A stretch of 64,000 bases of DNA from JANXZS01 sp963797255 (GCA_963797255.1 CAWCOV010000019.1:124001-188000), one strand, 5' to 3'; counted from the first letter of the stretch, positions 26,758-35,237 are shown. Notes: a model not told the origin generated them from the letters alone. Made by a program: numbers and translations.

Positions 26758-28014
26758 CTAATCTTCCTGCGGCACCGGTTGGAGAGCTTTGACTGCTGGC
26801 TGACCGGCACCGAAAGCCTTGCCGCTTAGGCGGTAAAGCACGGTCCCAATAATCAGGCAGGTTGCGATGCTGATTCCGGCATCTGCGGCGAAACTTCCCG
26901 CGGCTCCGCCGTAGGAATAGGCATGCCCGTCGATAAGCATCATGGCTGTCAGGGGAACGTTGGTGGCTCCAACCAGGAAAGTGAAGGTCGTTGCGGCGAG
27001 CGGATTGTTTTGACCGATGGTCTCAAAAGCAATTCCGCATTGGATGGCGAAGGACATGGCCTGGAACAGGAAAATGCCGAACAGCGCCATCGCGAATACC
27101 CATGATTTGTGGGGAAGCAGGATGAGGCCGAAGGTAAATAGCCCGCCCGTAATGCCGTTCACGAGATAGAGGAGGCGCAAGGGCATGCGCCTGGCGATGA
27201 CGGGATAGAACAAGCAGCCGATGAGTCCGGGGATGATAGCCCCCACCCCGCCAGCAAGGCTGACGATCCGAGCCGAAGCGTGGAAGTCGTTGCCGATGCC
27301 GCCGAGCAGGTTGGTGAGCGCGAAAGATCCGCAGGGAAAGACGAAAAGCATGAGCGCGATGAGCACTTCGCGGCGGCGTAAAAGCGCCAGCACCTCGCGA
27401 TTGAATTGAATGAAGCTTTCCGCGGCAAGACGCCTATCCGGCCCAGGGGCCGGCATGATGAGAAAGATGGTGGCTGGCGAGAAGACAATTAGGCCCAGAA
27501 GGACCGCCGCCAGCCCGATCGGCAGATGACGAACCAGTTCTCCGCCAAGCACAGAGGTGACGCCGATTCCGCAGATAAGGGGAATGTTGATCCAGGCGCT
27601 GAGCTGGTTCTTCTGATCCTCGGCGGTGATATTGGAGAGCCAGCCCCCAAGAGCTGTAGAGGAGAGCATTGCCGCCCCCGCGCCCAGCACAATGGCGGCT
27701 GTGAGGACGGCGAGGTGATCGAGGTTCAGGATGGCCACGACCACCATAGTCGCTTCGAGCGCAGCGAAGGCGGTGGCATACCATCGCCGGCTGAAGCGCA
27801 CGTCAAGAATGGGACCGAGGGGGACGCAGAGGAAATTTGGCGCGAGGGCAGCCGCAGTCATGAAGGCGATTCTCGACTCCGGCACATGGCGGGCCGCGAG
27901 TAGCTGGGGTATCGAGAAATAGATTACGCCTGCGATGAGCCCCAGCGAGGCATTCGAAAGTCCCATCAACCAGACGGGCGGGACACGACGGCCATCGTGC
28001 AGGCGGGCGCTCAA
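26758..28014 (-). CDS. MFS transporter (AmpG/PAT-like)
   Basis: A 418-aa polytopic protein with about 12 membrane helices. N-terminal half VWLMGLSNASLGLIAGVIYF, a loop RFSRRWYA after helix 2-3 and a central basic loop (NREVLALLRRREVL). The sequence resembles the muropeptide-permease (AmpG)/PAT branch of the MFS more than sugar or drug exporters, but no substrate motif settles it. It stands on the opposite strand, between the ADOP gene and rpmI, so it is part of what separates infC from rpmI-rplT. Confidence 0.75.
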   Translation of the reverse strand: MSARLHDGRRVPPVWLMGLSNASLGLIAGVIYFSIPQLLAARHVPESRIAFMTAAALAPNFLCVPLGPILDVRFSRRWYATAFAALEATMVVVAILNLDHLAVLTAAIVLGAGAAMLSSTALGGWLSNITAEDQKNQLSAWINIPLICGIGVTSVLGGELVRHLPIGLAAVLLGLIVFSPATIFLIMPAPGPDRRLAAESFIQFNREVLALLRRREVLIALMLFVFPCGSFALTNLLGGIGNDFHASARIVSLAGGVGAIIPGLIGCLFYPVIARRMPLRLLYLVNGITGGLFTFGLILLPHKSWVFAMALFGIFLFQAMSFAIQCGIAFETIGQNNPLAATTFTFLVGATNVPLTAMMLIDGHAYSYGGAAGSFAADAGISIATCLIIGTVLYRLSGKAFGAGQPAVKALQPVPQED

Positions 28015-28208
28015 AGTCTTCCGATACTACTGCTTTTGTTTGCTACTGGATAGGCCTTCTTTTGCCGGTTTTAGGGCGGCGTCAGGGTGGCCGGGCGGAA
28101 TGTGTTCCGAGTCAGATTCGGAGGGCGATTTGCTGGTTTCTCGACTCATTCTGCCCCAATTTTGGGTGGTTTCGGGGTGATAGGCGAAGCTGGAACAGTT
28201 CTCCATGG

Positions 28209-28238
28209 TTGCCCTGAAGGCCCGTATCCCTGTACACT
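28209..28238 (+). promoter_or_regulatory. Possible promoter of rpmI-rplT
   Basis: TTGCCC (28209-28214), 18-bp spacer, TACACT (28233-28238), 40 bp before the rpmI ATG. rpmI-rplT needs its own promoter here because infC is 5 kb away. Confidence 0.4.
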
Positions 28239-28277
28239 GGTTGATGTTGCACGTAGGTCAATTGAAGTAGGACAACC

Positions 28278-28475
28278 ATGCCTAAACTAAAGAGTCACCG
28301 GGGCGCGATGAAGCGCTTCAGCAAGACTGGTACCGGCAAAATCAAGCGCGGCCAGACCAAGATGCGCCACATCCTCACGTCGAAGGCGACGAATACCAAG
28401 CGGAAGCTCGCAAAGAGCGCCCTGGTATCCGATGCCGACCACGCGAAGGTTTCGCGCATGATTCCTTACCTCTAG
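28278..28475 (+). CDS. rpmI: 50S ribosomal protein L35
   Basis: A 65-aa basic protein, MPKLKSHRGAMKRFSKTGTG at the start and LVSDADHAKVSRMIPYL at the end, the standard L35 sequence. ATG preceded by AGTAGGAC. Co-transcribed with rplT, which lies 184 bp downstream. Confidence 0.97.
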   Translation: MPKLKSHRGAMKRFSKTGTGKIKRGQTKMRHILTSKATNTKRKLAKSALVSDADHAKVSRMIPYL

Positions 28476-28659
28476 ATCGCGCCCTGACGGGCGAAGGGCC
28501 GCGGTAAAGCGTTCCGCAATGGCCCCCGGCAGACCTCCAATGGGAGCTGACGAGAGATCAAGAGCAGCAAGCGAGTGAAGAGGTCTAAAGCGATACCCTC
28601 CCGGGTTTTCGCCTCCTGCCTCCAGCCGCACAACGAAACACGCAAAGGAGAAACAGAAA
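28476..28659 (+). other. rpmI-rplT spacer, possible L20 control region
   Basis: 184 nt without a gene, unusually long for this pair. It contains GACCTC (28532-28537) and a distal GAGGTC (28580-28585), plus GC-rich stretches able to pair. In E. coli and B. subtilis, L20 represses its operon through structured mRNA; whether this spacer acts so is not shown. Confidence 0.3.
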
Positions 28660-29031
28660 ATGCCCCGTGTAAAACGGAGTACCAAGCGCAGCGACCGCCG
28701 CAAGAAGATTCTCAAGCGGGCAAGTGGATATTTCCTCACCAAATCCAAGCTCTACCAGGCAGCCCAGGAAGCCGTAGAGCGTGGCATGAAGTTCAGCTAC
28801 ATTGGCCGCAAACAGAAGAAGCGTCAGTTCCGCTCACTCTGGATTGTGCGCATTAATGCGGCTGCCAAGCTCAGCGGGTTGAACTACTCCCTGCTGATCA
28901 ACGGCCTGAAAAAGGCCGGCGTGGAACTGGATCGCAAGGTCCTGGCAGATGTCGCCGTGAACGATGCCGAGGGTTTTGCGGCGTTGGTTGCGCAGGCGAA
29001 GGCTGCGTTGGAAAAGACCGCGGCTGCCTAA
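28660..29031 (+). CDS. rplT: 50S ribosomal protein L20
   Basis: A 123-aa rRNA-binding assembly protein. N-terminal basic arm MPRVKRSTKRSDRRKKILKR, globular part FRSLWIVRINAAAKLSGLNY and LDRKVLADVAVNDAEGFAAL. AAAGGAG precedes the ATG. Normal length and sequence. Confidence 0.97.
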   Translation: MPRVKRSTKRSDRRKKILKRASGYFLTKSKLYQAAQEAVERGMKFSYIGRKQKKRQFRSLWIVRINAAAKLSGLNYSLLINGLKKAGVELDRKVLADVAVNDAEGFAALVAQAKAALEKTAAA

Positions 29032-29051
29032 GACACCGAGTGTATTTCTAG

Positions 29052-29082
29052 AAAGGCATGGCCTTCGGGTCATGCCTTTTGC
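29052..29082 (+). terminator. Terminator after rplT
   Basis: AAAGGCATG-GCCTTCGGGT-CATGCCTTTT, a stable stem with a TTCG-type loop and short T-tract. Confidence 0.85.
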
Positions 29083-29152
29083 ATTGGTGCGTCGGGATTA
29101 ACCGCTGAAATCTGAATTCTGGTCACACGAGGTCGGGCGTAGAATCCCCCAT

Positions 29153-30304
29153 GTGAAAGCACGATTGTTCGTCGCACTCCTGCTTGTTGCAAGCTCGATC
29201 TCAGTTCAAGGGCAACTCGCAGCAAATTACTTCCTGGAGAAGCCAACCTTTGCGCCGGGAGAGCCTGTATTTGTTTATCTGAAGCTTTCCAACCTCGGAC
29301 CGGTCGCGGTACGTAGCCCGGGCTTCGACCCCGAACTGCCCTTATGTTCTGGAAACTCTATCAAGCTTAGCCGGGTTCCGCCCTCTGGGCCTTCATGTCT
29401 GACCCTTTTCGAAACCACCTGCACAATAGAGGGTCACCTTCCAGCAGGCTCAGTTTTACTCGGCCCAGGTGAAGCGACTGTGGAACGATATCTCCTGAAT
29501 TCCGCATTCGAGATAGGAGCTCCCGGCAACTATCTCGTTGAGGCGAAACATGGGGAAGGGCACCCCAGCGTATTGCCCACGCGCGCGGAATTGCGCTTCC
29601 GGGTGGACGGAGATGCTGGTTCCGTTTCTGGCGCCGAGTTGCAGCCGTGGATCGATCAACTCGGCTCAGACGATCTGCAAAAGCGCCGGGAGGCGGCGCG
29701 GGTTCTCGCCAGCGCGGGTTCTCCAGCGCTCGAAGAAACGTTACTCGGATTCGCCAAGAACCCTGATTTCCAACTCTACGCTCCGCTTGCGCTCCATCGC
29801 CTGAACAGCCCGCGAAGCCTTCAGGCGATGGCGGAACTGCTGTCATCTGCGCCATACATCCCGGACGCTGCCCGCTACCTGGCCGAAACGGGCGATCAGA
29901 AGTGGTACCCGGTTTTGCGCGACGCTGCCGTGAAGAATGGAAAAATCGTAAGTGAGCCTGACTATGCAGCTGAACTCGGGGGCGTGAAAATGCTTCCTGT
30001 TCTTGTTTCACTCGAAAGAGATCCAGGGTCCCGATTGCAGGCGGTAATGGCGATGGGCTCGACCGGTTCCCGCGAAGCAATACCAATTCTGATTGAACTC
30101 TTGAAACATCCTGATCCGGAAACCAGTTGGAGGGCCTACTACAGCTTGTACGAGTTGACGCATCGCAGTGACTCGCTGGAGTCGCAGGATAATTTTCACG
30201 CAGACGCCCAATACACGAAGTGGTCGGAGTGGTGGAACCGCGATGGCGCGACCGCTCCGATCTTCAAGCCCTCGCATTGCTTGGAAAGACCGACAGAACC
30301 CTGA
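29153..30304 (+). CDS. Secreted HEAT-repeat-containing protein
   Basis: A 383-aa exported protein from GTG 29153. Signal peptide KARLFVALLLVASSISVQG. The first half (to about residue 150) is a beta-rich Ig-like domain (FLEKPTFAPGEPVFVYLKLS); the second half has HEAT-like helical repeats (DDLQKRREAARVLASAG, DPGSRLQAVMAMGSTG, REAIPILIELLKHPDPETSW). Probably periplasmic protein-protein contacts; function not known. It precedes pheS by 94 bp on the same strand. Confidence 0.75.
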   Translation: MKARLFVALLLVASSISVQGQLAANYFLEKPTFAPGEPVFVYLKLSNLGPVAVRSPGFDPELPLCSGNSIKLSRVPPSGPSCLTLFETTCTIEGHLPAGSVLLGPGEATVERYLLNSAFEIGAPGNYLVEAKHGEGHPSVLPTRAELRFRVDGDAGSVSGAELQPWIDQLGSDDLQKRREAARVLASAGSPALEETLLGFAKNPDFQLYAPLALHRLNSPRSLQAMAELLSSAPYIPDAARYLAETGDQKWYPVLRDAAVKNGKIVSEPDYAAELGGVKMLPVLVSLERDPGSRLQAVMAMGSTGSREAIPILIELLKHPDPETSWRAYYSLYELTHRSDSLESQDNFHADAQYTKWSEWWNRDGATAPIFKPSHCLERPTEP

Positions 30305-30398
30305 ACCTGGCTGGTTCAGCGGCAAGATTTCTGTAAAGCAAGGAAATCCTGCCGCATCCTGCGGTGGAGCGGGTCTCTGATTTATCCTGAACAGGATC

Positions 30399-31506
30399 AT
30401 GTCGCAAGAACAGATTCCACTATTGAGCAGCTTTGATGAAGCTGCGCTTGAGCAGGCTTTCAGCGGGTTGGCGGGACAGGCTGCGGAGTCGGCGCGGTCG
30501 CTGGCGTCGGCGGAAGCGGTTGAGCAGTTTCGCCTGGAATGGCTGGGCCGCAAGCAGGGCCGGCTGAAGCTGGTGAGCGAGGCGTGGCTGAAATCCGCTC
30601 CGCCGGAGGCGAAAAAGACAGATTGGCCAGCGCTTCAACAAGCTGAAGGAGCAGGTGGAAGAGCTGCTGGCGAACGCGGGCAATGCCGGGCCGGACGACG
30701 CTGCGCTGGACCGCGAAGCGATCGACGTCACGCTGCCGGGAACGCGGACGCTGCTGGGCGCGGAGCATCCGATTGTGCGCACGATGAACGAGATCGTCTC
30801 GGTGTTTCAAGGGATGGGCTACTCGGTTGGCGTGGGGCCCGAAGTGGAGACGGACTACTACAACTTCGAGTCATTGAATTTTCCGCCGAACCATCCCGCG
30901 CGCGACACGCAGGACACGCTGGTGGTCGCGAACCAGGAGCGCAAGCCGCTGCGGGATCGCCTTCTGATGCGCACACATACATCTCCGGTGCAGATCCGGA
31001 CCATGGAGCAGCAGCCGCCACCGGTGCGCATCGTGATCCCGGGCAAGGTACACCGCAACGACGCGTCCGATGCAACGCACTCGCCGATCTTTCACCAGGT
31101 GGAGGGGCTGTGCGTGGGTGAGAACGTAACTTTCAGCGATCTGAAGGGCACGCTCGATCACGCGATGAAAGCGTTCTTCGGGCCGACGGTGAAGACGCGC
31201 TTTTTCCCATCGTTTTTTCCGTTCACGGAACCGAGCGCGGACGTGCAGATCAGCTGCATCTTCTGCGGCGGCAAGGGCTGCCGAAAGTGCAAGCACTCCG
31301 GATGGATTGAGCTGCTGGGTTGCGGCATGGTGGATCCTGCGGTCTTTGGATTCGTGCAGCAGAAGCAGCCGGGCTACGATCCCAAAAAGGTTAGCGGGTT
31401 TGCTTTCGGGATGGGCGTGGAACGCATTGCGATGATGAAGTACGGCGTGAGCGATATTGGACAGTTCTATTCAGGGGACATGCGGTTTCTTAGGCAATTT
31501 GCCTGA
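30399..31506 (+). pseudogene. pheS: Phenylalanyl-tRNA synthetase alpha subunit, one +1 frame break
   Basis: The N-terminal coiled coil (EQFRLEWLGRKQGRLKLV) is in one frame up to AKKT. The rest, from IGQRFNKLKEQVEELL onward, is in the next frame: motif 1-2 region PGKVHRNDASDATHSPIFHQ, EGLCV, and motif 3 GFAFGMGVERIAMMKYG. Skipping one base at 30619-30622 (GACAGATTGG) joins the two and gives about 368 aa, normal for PheS. The catalytic domain is fully conserved. The partner pheT is 700 bp downstream, separated by the repeat/four-helix-bundle module. Confidence 0.92.
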
Positions 31507-31507
31507 G

Positions 31508-31605
31508 AAACCAGCTAAAGGGCGGTTGGCTAAAAAGCAGTTAGCGAAAGTCCGGTTAGCTAAGAAGCGGTTAGCGAAAGCGGCTAGAACACGCTTAGCG
31601 GAAGA
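31508..31605 (+). repeat. Left array of 15-bp repeats (inverted orientation)
   Basis: Starts right after the pheS stop. The core TTAGC/TTGGC recurs at 31526, 31541, 31556 and 31571, exactly 15 bp apart, with a decayed copy in phase at 31511 and another TTAGC nearby at 31595. Typical unit GCGGTTAGCGAAAGT or CCGGTTAGCTAAGAA. Bases 31540-31575 are the inverted complement of 32020-32055 with 34 of 36 matches. Confidence 0.9.
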
Positions 31606-31622
31606 GCAAAGCAGCGGGTGAG

Positions 31623-31994
31623 ATGAAGACCAGGCATTTTCGGGATTTGATTGTTTGGCAGAGGTCGATGAAGTTGGCTGGCGTGGTGTACGCGGCGACA
31701 AAGGCCTTTCCGCAAGAAGAGATGTTTGGGCTGACGAGTCAGATTCGACGGGCGGCGGTTTCCGTTCCTAGCAATATCGCCGAAGGTCACGGAAGGCTTA
31801 CGGACAATGGATTCGCTGTGTTTCTTGGGCAGGCGCGTGGGTCGCTTTTCGAAGTCGAGACGCAAATCGAGTTGGCAAGCACTCTTGGATACATCAAAGC
31901 GGCCGACGCGCGAAAGATAATTGCGGATTGCGAAGAAGTGGGAAAGATGCTGAACGGCCTGTTGAACACACTGAAGGAGAAGCCGGCTCACTAA
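31623..31994 (+). CDS. Four-helix-bundle protein (23S rRNA IVP / S23 family)
   Basis: A 123-aa protein of the family first found inside 23S rRNA intervening sequences. Diagnostic features: FRDLIVWQRSMKLAGVVY at the start, FGLTSQIRRAAVSVPSNIAE in the middle with the hallmark R-RAA-S-P-NIAEG motif, and a C-terminal helix ARKIIADCEEVGKMLNGLL. The fold is a positively charged helical bundle that pentamerises in solved relatives. ATG 31623 has no strong SD. It sits between inverted 15-bp repeat arrays within the pheS-pheT pair, so this is probably a mobile element cargo. Confidence 0.9.
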   Translation: MKTRHFRDLIVWQRSMKLAGVVYAATKAFPQEEMFGLTSQIRRAAVSVPSNIAEGHGRLTDNGFAVFLGQARGSLFEVETQIELASTLGYIKAADARKIIADCEEVGKMLNGLLNTLKEKPAH

Positions 31995-32000
31995 GGGCTT

Positions 32001-32079
32001 TTTCGCTAACCGCCGTTTTGCTAACCGCTTTTTAGCTAACCGGACTTTAGCTAACCGCTTCTTAGCTGAGCTTCTTGGA
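32001..32079 (+). repeat. Right array 1 of 15-bp repeats
   Basis: GCTAAC cores at 32005, 32020, 32035 and 32050 and GCTGAG at 32065, exactly 15 bp apart. Units: GCTAACCGCCGTTTT, GCTAACCGCTTTTTA, GCTAACCGGACTTTA, GCTAACCGCTTCTTA. Opposite orientation to the left array. Confidence 0.92.
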
Positions 32080-32118
32080 CATTGAAGGAGAAAGAAACGA
32101 GGACTGTTTACTGACAGC

Positions 32119-32209
32119 TATTTCGCTAACCGCCGTTTTGCTAACCGCTTTTTAGCTGACCGGCCTTTAGCTGACCGGCTTTTAGCTAACCGCTTCTTAG
32201 CTGATCTTT
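32119..32209 (+). repeat. Right array 2 of 15-bp repeats, abutting pheT
   Basis: GCTRAY cores at 32125, 32140, 32155, 32170, 32185 and 32200, again period 15. Its first 43 bp (32121-32163) repeat 32001-32043 with one mismatch, 120 bp (8 x 15) apart. The last unit runs into the pheT start codon at 32210. Confidence 0.92.
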
Positions 32210-34300
32210 ATGAAGATTCTTACTGAATGGCTGCGGGAATATTTGCCTGGCATTCCTGTAGATGACCACAAGCTGGTGGAGGACCTGACGCTGCGAGGCA
32301 TGGCCGTGGATGGCGCCTTCGATCTTGGTGCGGGCAATGGCCTGCTGCTGGAGATGGACATCACCACGAACCGCGTGGACGCGATGAACCACTACGGCAT
32401 TGCGCGGGAAGCGAGTGCGATCTACGGGCTCACATTGCCTGCGCTCGATACTTCTTTGCCCTCTTCGGTCGGGAGTCCGAGTCCCTATCGTGTGCGGATT
32501 GAGGCTCCTGAACTTTGTGGGCGCTTTACTGCCCGCGTGCTGCGCGGAGTGACCATCAGGCCATCTTCCGGTTTGTTGGCTGAGCGGTTTACCAGCCTTG
32601 AGCAGAAGATGATTTCCAATGCCGTGGACGCGACTAACTTTGTCTGGATCGGCATGGGACAGCCTACACACGTGTTCGATCTCGACAAGCTGGAAGGCGG
32701 TATCGTTGTCCGCCGCGCGCACAAGGGAGAAAAGCTGCGCTTGCTGGACGGCAGCGAGCGCACGCTGGACACGGACGACCTGGTGGTTGCGGACGAAAAG
32801 AAGGTGGTCGGGCTGGCTGGGGTGATGGGCGGCTGGGATACGATGATCACCGCCGAGACGAAGAATGTGCTGGTGGAAGCGGCCTGGTTCGATCCCGCAA
32901 TCGTTCGCGGAATGTCGCGGCGTCATGGATTGCACACCGATGCGTCGCATCGTTTTGAGCGCGGCGCGGACTTCAATGCTCCACCGATTGCTTCTGCGCT
33001 GGTGAGCAGGATGGTGCTCGCGGATGGCGGCGAAGTTGTCGGTGATCTGGTGGATGTTGTGGTTCCGGCGGCGGCGGCACGCACTGCCCATCGGCCACCG
33101 GTCAGGCTGGAGTTGAGCGAAGTGCGCCGCATCCTGGGCACAACGATCGACGCCATGGGGATTACAGCAACGGTGGTTGAAACCGTACTGACTGCGCTGG
33201 GATGCTCGCTCGTTTTACGGTCCGACGGAATTTACGATGTGACGCTGCCAAGCTGGCGGCTGGATCTTGAACGTGAGATCGACCTGATTGAAGAAGTGGC
33301 GCGTGTCTATGGCTACAACCGCTTTGCCAACACTCTGCCCGCGTTTGAAGGCACAGTGGTCGAGCTTCCGTGGGCGGCAAAAGAGGCGGCCGTGCGTTCC
33401 ACGCTGCTGGCGCTGGGATGGAACGAAGCGGTGTCGAGCACATTTGTATCTGAAGCGGATGCAGTTACCTATTCGCCGCAGCCTTCTACCGCCGTGGCGA
33501 TGGGCAATCCTTTGAACGAAGAGGCAGGCGTGCTTCGGCCTTCGCTGATTCCGGGCATGCTGGCGATGGTTGCGGGCAATCTCAACCGTAATGTTGAGGA
33601 CGTCCGCCTGTTCGAAATGGGTACGGTCTTCAGCGGCACAACGGAGCGAGTAGATGAGCGTCCGACATTGTCGATTGGCGCAACCGGACTGACTGCGGTG
33701 CAGGGACCGAACCAGCCTCCGAAGCCGGTCGATTTCTTCGATGTAAAAGGCTCGCTGGAGGAATTGCTTAGCCGTTTTTCGAGCCGATCGCTTTACTTCG
33801 ACAACTTTGCCGCGGGCATGCACCTGATACCCGCGTGGCTGCATCCGGCTCGCTCGGCTCGCATTGCGATGGATGGAACGACGATAGGATATTTCGGCCA
33901 GTTGCATCCTGAAGAAGCTCAGCGCCGCAAGATCAAGCAAACGGTTTTCGTTGGCGAAATTTATCTCGACAGGCTATATCGCCAGGCGCTTCGGCAGCCG
34001 GCGGTGCGGGAGATATCTCGTTTTCAGCCGGTGCGTCGTGATTTTTCTCTGACGTTCCCGAATGCGGTGCGCTGGGCGCAGGTGGCTGACGAACTTACGG
34101 CGCTGGGCATTTCCGAGCTGGCAAGTTTTGCGCCGAAAGAAATTTTTCGTGACAAGAAGCAGGGAAGAGCGGAGTACTCACTGCTGCTGGGAACGGTATT
34201 CCAGTCGCAGGAGCGAACGCTTCGTGAAGAAGAGACACAGCTTTACTCCGATCGCATTGTAAAGGCGATGGAGCGAATTGGCGGGCGGTTGCGCGCCTAG
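32210..34300 (+). CDS. pheT: Phenylalanyl-tRNA synthetase beta subunit (short form)
   Basis: A 696-aa beta subunit. N-terminus MKILTEWLREYLPG, then directly LLLEMDITTNRVDAMNHYG: the EMAP-like tRNA-binding domain of the usual about 800-aa PheT is missing. B3/B4 and B5 domains follow, then the pseudo-catalytic core (EVARVYGYNRFANTLP) and the C-terminal anticodon-binding FDX-ACB domain (RRDFSLTFPNAVRWAQVADE). No Shine-Dalgarno is visible before ATG 32210; the upstream sequence is repeat array. Forms the alpha2beta2 enzyme with PheS. Confidence 0.95.
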   Translation: MKILTEWLREYLPGIPVDDHKLVEDLTLRGMAVDGAFDLGAGNGLLLEMDITTNRVDAMNHYGIAREASAIYGLTLPALDTSLPSSVGSPSPYRVRIEAPELCGRFTARVLRGVTIRPSSGLLAERFTSLEQKMISNAVDATNFVWIGMGQPTHVFDLDKLEGGIVVRRAHKGEKLRLLDGSERTLDTDDLVVADEKKVVGLAGVMGGWDTMITAETKNVLVEAAWFDPAIVRGMSRRHGLHTDASHRFERGADFNAPPIASALVSRMVLADGGEVVGDLVDVVVPAAAARTAHRPPVRLELSEVRRILGTTIDAMGITATVVETVLTALGCSLVLRSDGIYDVTLPSWRLDLEREIDLIEEVARVYGYNRFANTLPAFEGTVVELPWAAKEAAVRSTLLALGWNEAVSSTFVSEADAVTYSPQPSTAVAMGNPLNEEAGVLRPSLIPGMLAMVAGNLNRNVEDVRLFEMGTVFSGTTERVDERPTLSIGATGLTAVQGPNQPPKPVDFFDVKGSLEELLSRFSSRSLYFDNFAAGMHLIPAWLHPARSARIAMDGTTIGYFGQLHPEEAQRRKIKQTVFVGEIYLDRLYRQALRQPAVREISRFQPVRRDFSLTFPNAVRWAQVADELTALGISELASFAPKEIFRDKKQGRAEYSLLLGTVFQSQERTLREEETQLYSDRIVKAMERIGGRLRA

Positions 34301-34414
34301 CCGAACAATCGTCGGTACCTGCGAGCCGAGTTTTCCTCTGGTTTCACGGCCCTGCAACGTGTATCGGCGCTATACTTCGCCAAGGGGGAAGACAGAACCG
34401 TGGAGGATACACCG

Positions 34415-34696
34415 ATGTCAACGCTAGCGCTGGGAGAGCCGGAACTACCGATGGCCGCTGCCGATTTCGAGGCACTGGAGCGCCGGGTAATACGCACTGT
34501 GGAACTGCTGAAGTCGGAGCGCGAGCTGCGTGCCGCAGCTGAAGAGCGTGCTCTTGCTGCGGAAGAAAAGGCTAACGAAAACGAAGCGATTTTGGGAAGC
34601 CTGCACACCGAGCTGACCAATCTGAAAAAAGAGCGCGACGGCGTTCGCTCGCGCGTGGAAAGCCTGCTGAGACAGCTGGACGAACTCGCACTCTGA
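34415..34696 (+). CDS. Small coiled-coil protein upstream of zapA
   Basis: About 93 aa, almost entirely coiled coil (FEALERRVIRTVELLKSERE... to SLLRQLDELAL). GGAGG at 34402-34406 is placed for ATG 34415 rather than the in-frame GTG 34400. It ends 16 bp before zapA, hence same operon. Size, coiled coil and linkage recall ZapB or FtsB-type division partners, but sequence alone does not prove it. Confidence 0.7.
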   Translation: MSTLALGEPELPMAAADFEALERRVIRTVELLKSERELRAAAEERALAAEEKANENEAILGSLHTELTNLKKERDGVRSRVESLLRQLDELAL

Positions 34697-34712
34697 TAGG
34701 GGAACATCCGGA

Positions 34713-35060
34713 ATGACAAAACCATCCAACGAAGATCCGCAGCAGCCAACCAGCGTAACGGTTGAAATCTACGATCAGACCTACCACCTCCGCGGGCACG
34801 ATCCGGAGTACATCCAGATGCTTGCCAGCATGGTGGATACGAAGATGCGCGCTGTGGCTGCCCAGGGCACGACAGTGGACTCGCTGCGTGTGGCTGTGCT
34901 GGCCTCGCTGAACATTGCGGACGAATTAGCGATGCTGGCGGAAAAGTATCGTGTGCTGAATGGATCCGTGTCGGAAACGCAGACCAGTCTTCGCTCGCGA
35001 GCCAGCAATCTCGCCGGGCTGCTGGATTCTGTGCTGGGTGACGAACGCCGCATCGGCTGA
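34713..35060 (+). CDS. zapA: Cell division protein ZapA
   Basis: A 115-aa Z-ring-associated protein: TVEIYDQTYHLRGHDPEYIQ followed by MLASMVDTKMRAVAAQ, the ZapA domain, then a C-terminal coiled coil (LRVAVLASLNIADELAMLAE). ZapA bundles FtsZ filaments at the division site. Coupled to the coiled-coil gene upstream. Confidence 0.88.
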   Translation: MTKPSNEDPQQPTSVTVEIYDQTYHLRGHDPEYIQMLASMVDTKMRAVAAQGTTVDSLRVAVLASLNIADELAMLAEKYRVLNGSVSETQTSLRSRASNLAGLLDSVLGDERRIG

Positions 35061-35061
35061 C

Positions 35062-35171
35062 ACGATCCCGCCTCGGAACGAGCGAGCGAGGCGATGATTC
35101 TGCGATTCGATGGCGCGTGCCGCTGGCAAGGAAAGTCGGCGCACGCAACCTTGAAGCGACCTTCAAAACAT
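35062..35171 (+). ncRNA. Structured region after zapA, candidate small RNA
   Basis: Between zapA and a strong terminator. Contains a perfect hairpin CGCCTCG/CGAGGCG (35070-35093), then GCGTGC/GCACGC (35115-35146) and TTGAAG/CTTCAA. In many bacteria the 6S RNA gene follows zapA, so I flag it, but I cannot see the characteristic long 6S rod with a central bubble. Could equally be the 3' UTR. Confidence 0.25.
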
Positions 35172-35214
35172 ATGCGCGGTTCCTCTCTTTGAGAAGGACC
35201 GCGCACTTTTGTTT
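35172..35214 (+). terminator. Strong terminator of the zapA transcript
   Basis: TGCGCGGTTCCTCTC / GAGAAGGACCGCGCA with TTTTGTTT after it. Confidence 0.85.
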
Positions 35215-35237
35215 GTGAGCGAACTGGACTTTTCCGC

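Noticed and set aside
31471..31701. Minus-strand 76-aa frame with RFLAN pentads as a pentapeptide-repeat protein
   Set aside because: The repeat arises from DNA period 15; the A(N/D)LxX fold consensus is not met and the frame runs antisense to the ends of pheS and the IVP gene.
31508..32209. The 15-bp arrays as a CRISPR
   Set aside because: Units are contiguous 15-mers without unique spacers and no cas gene is present.
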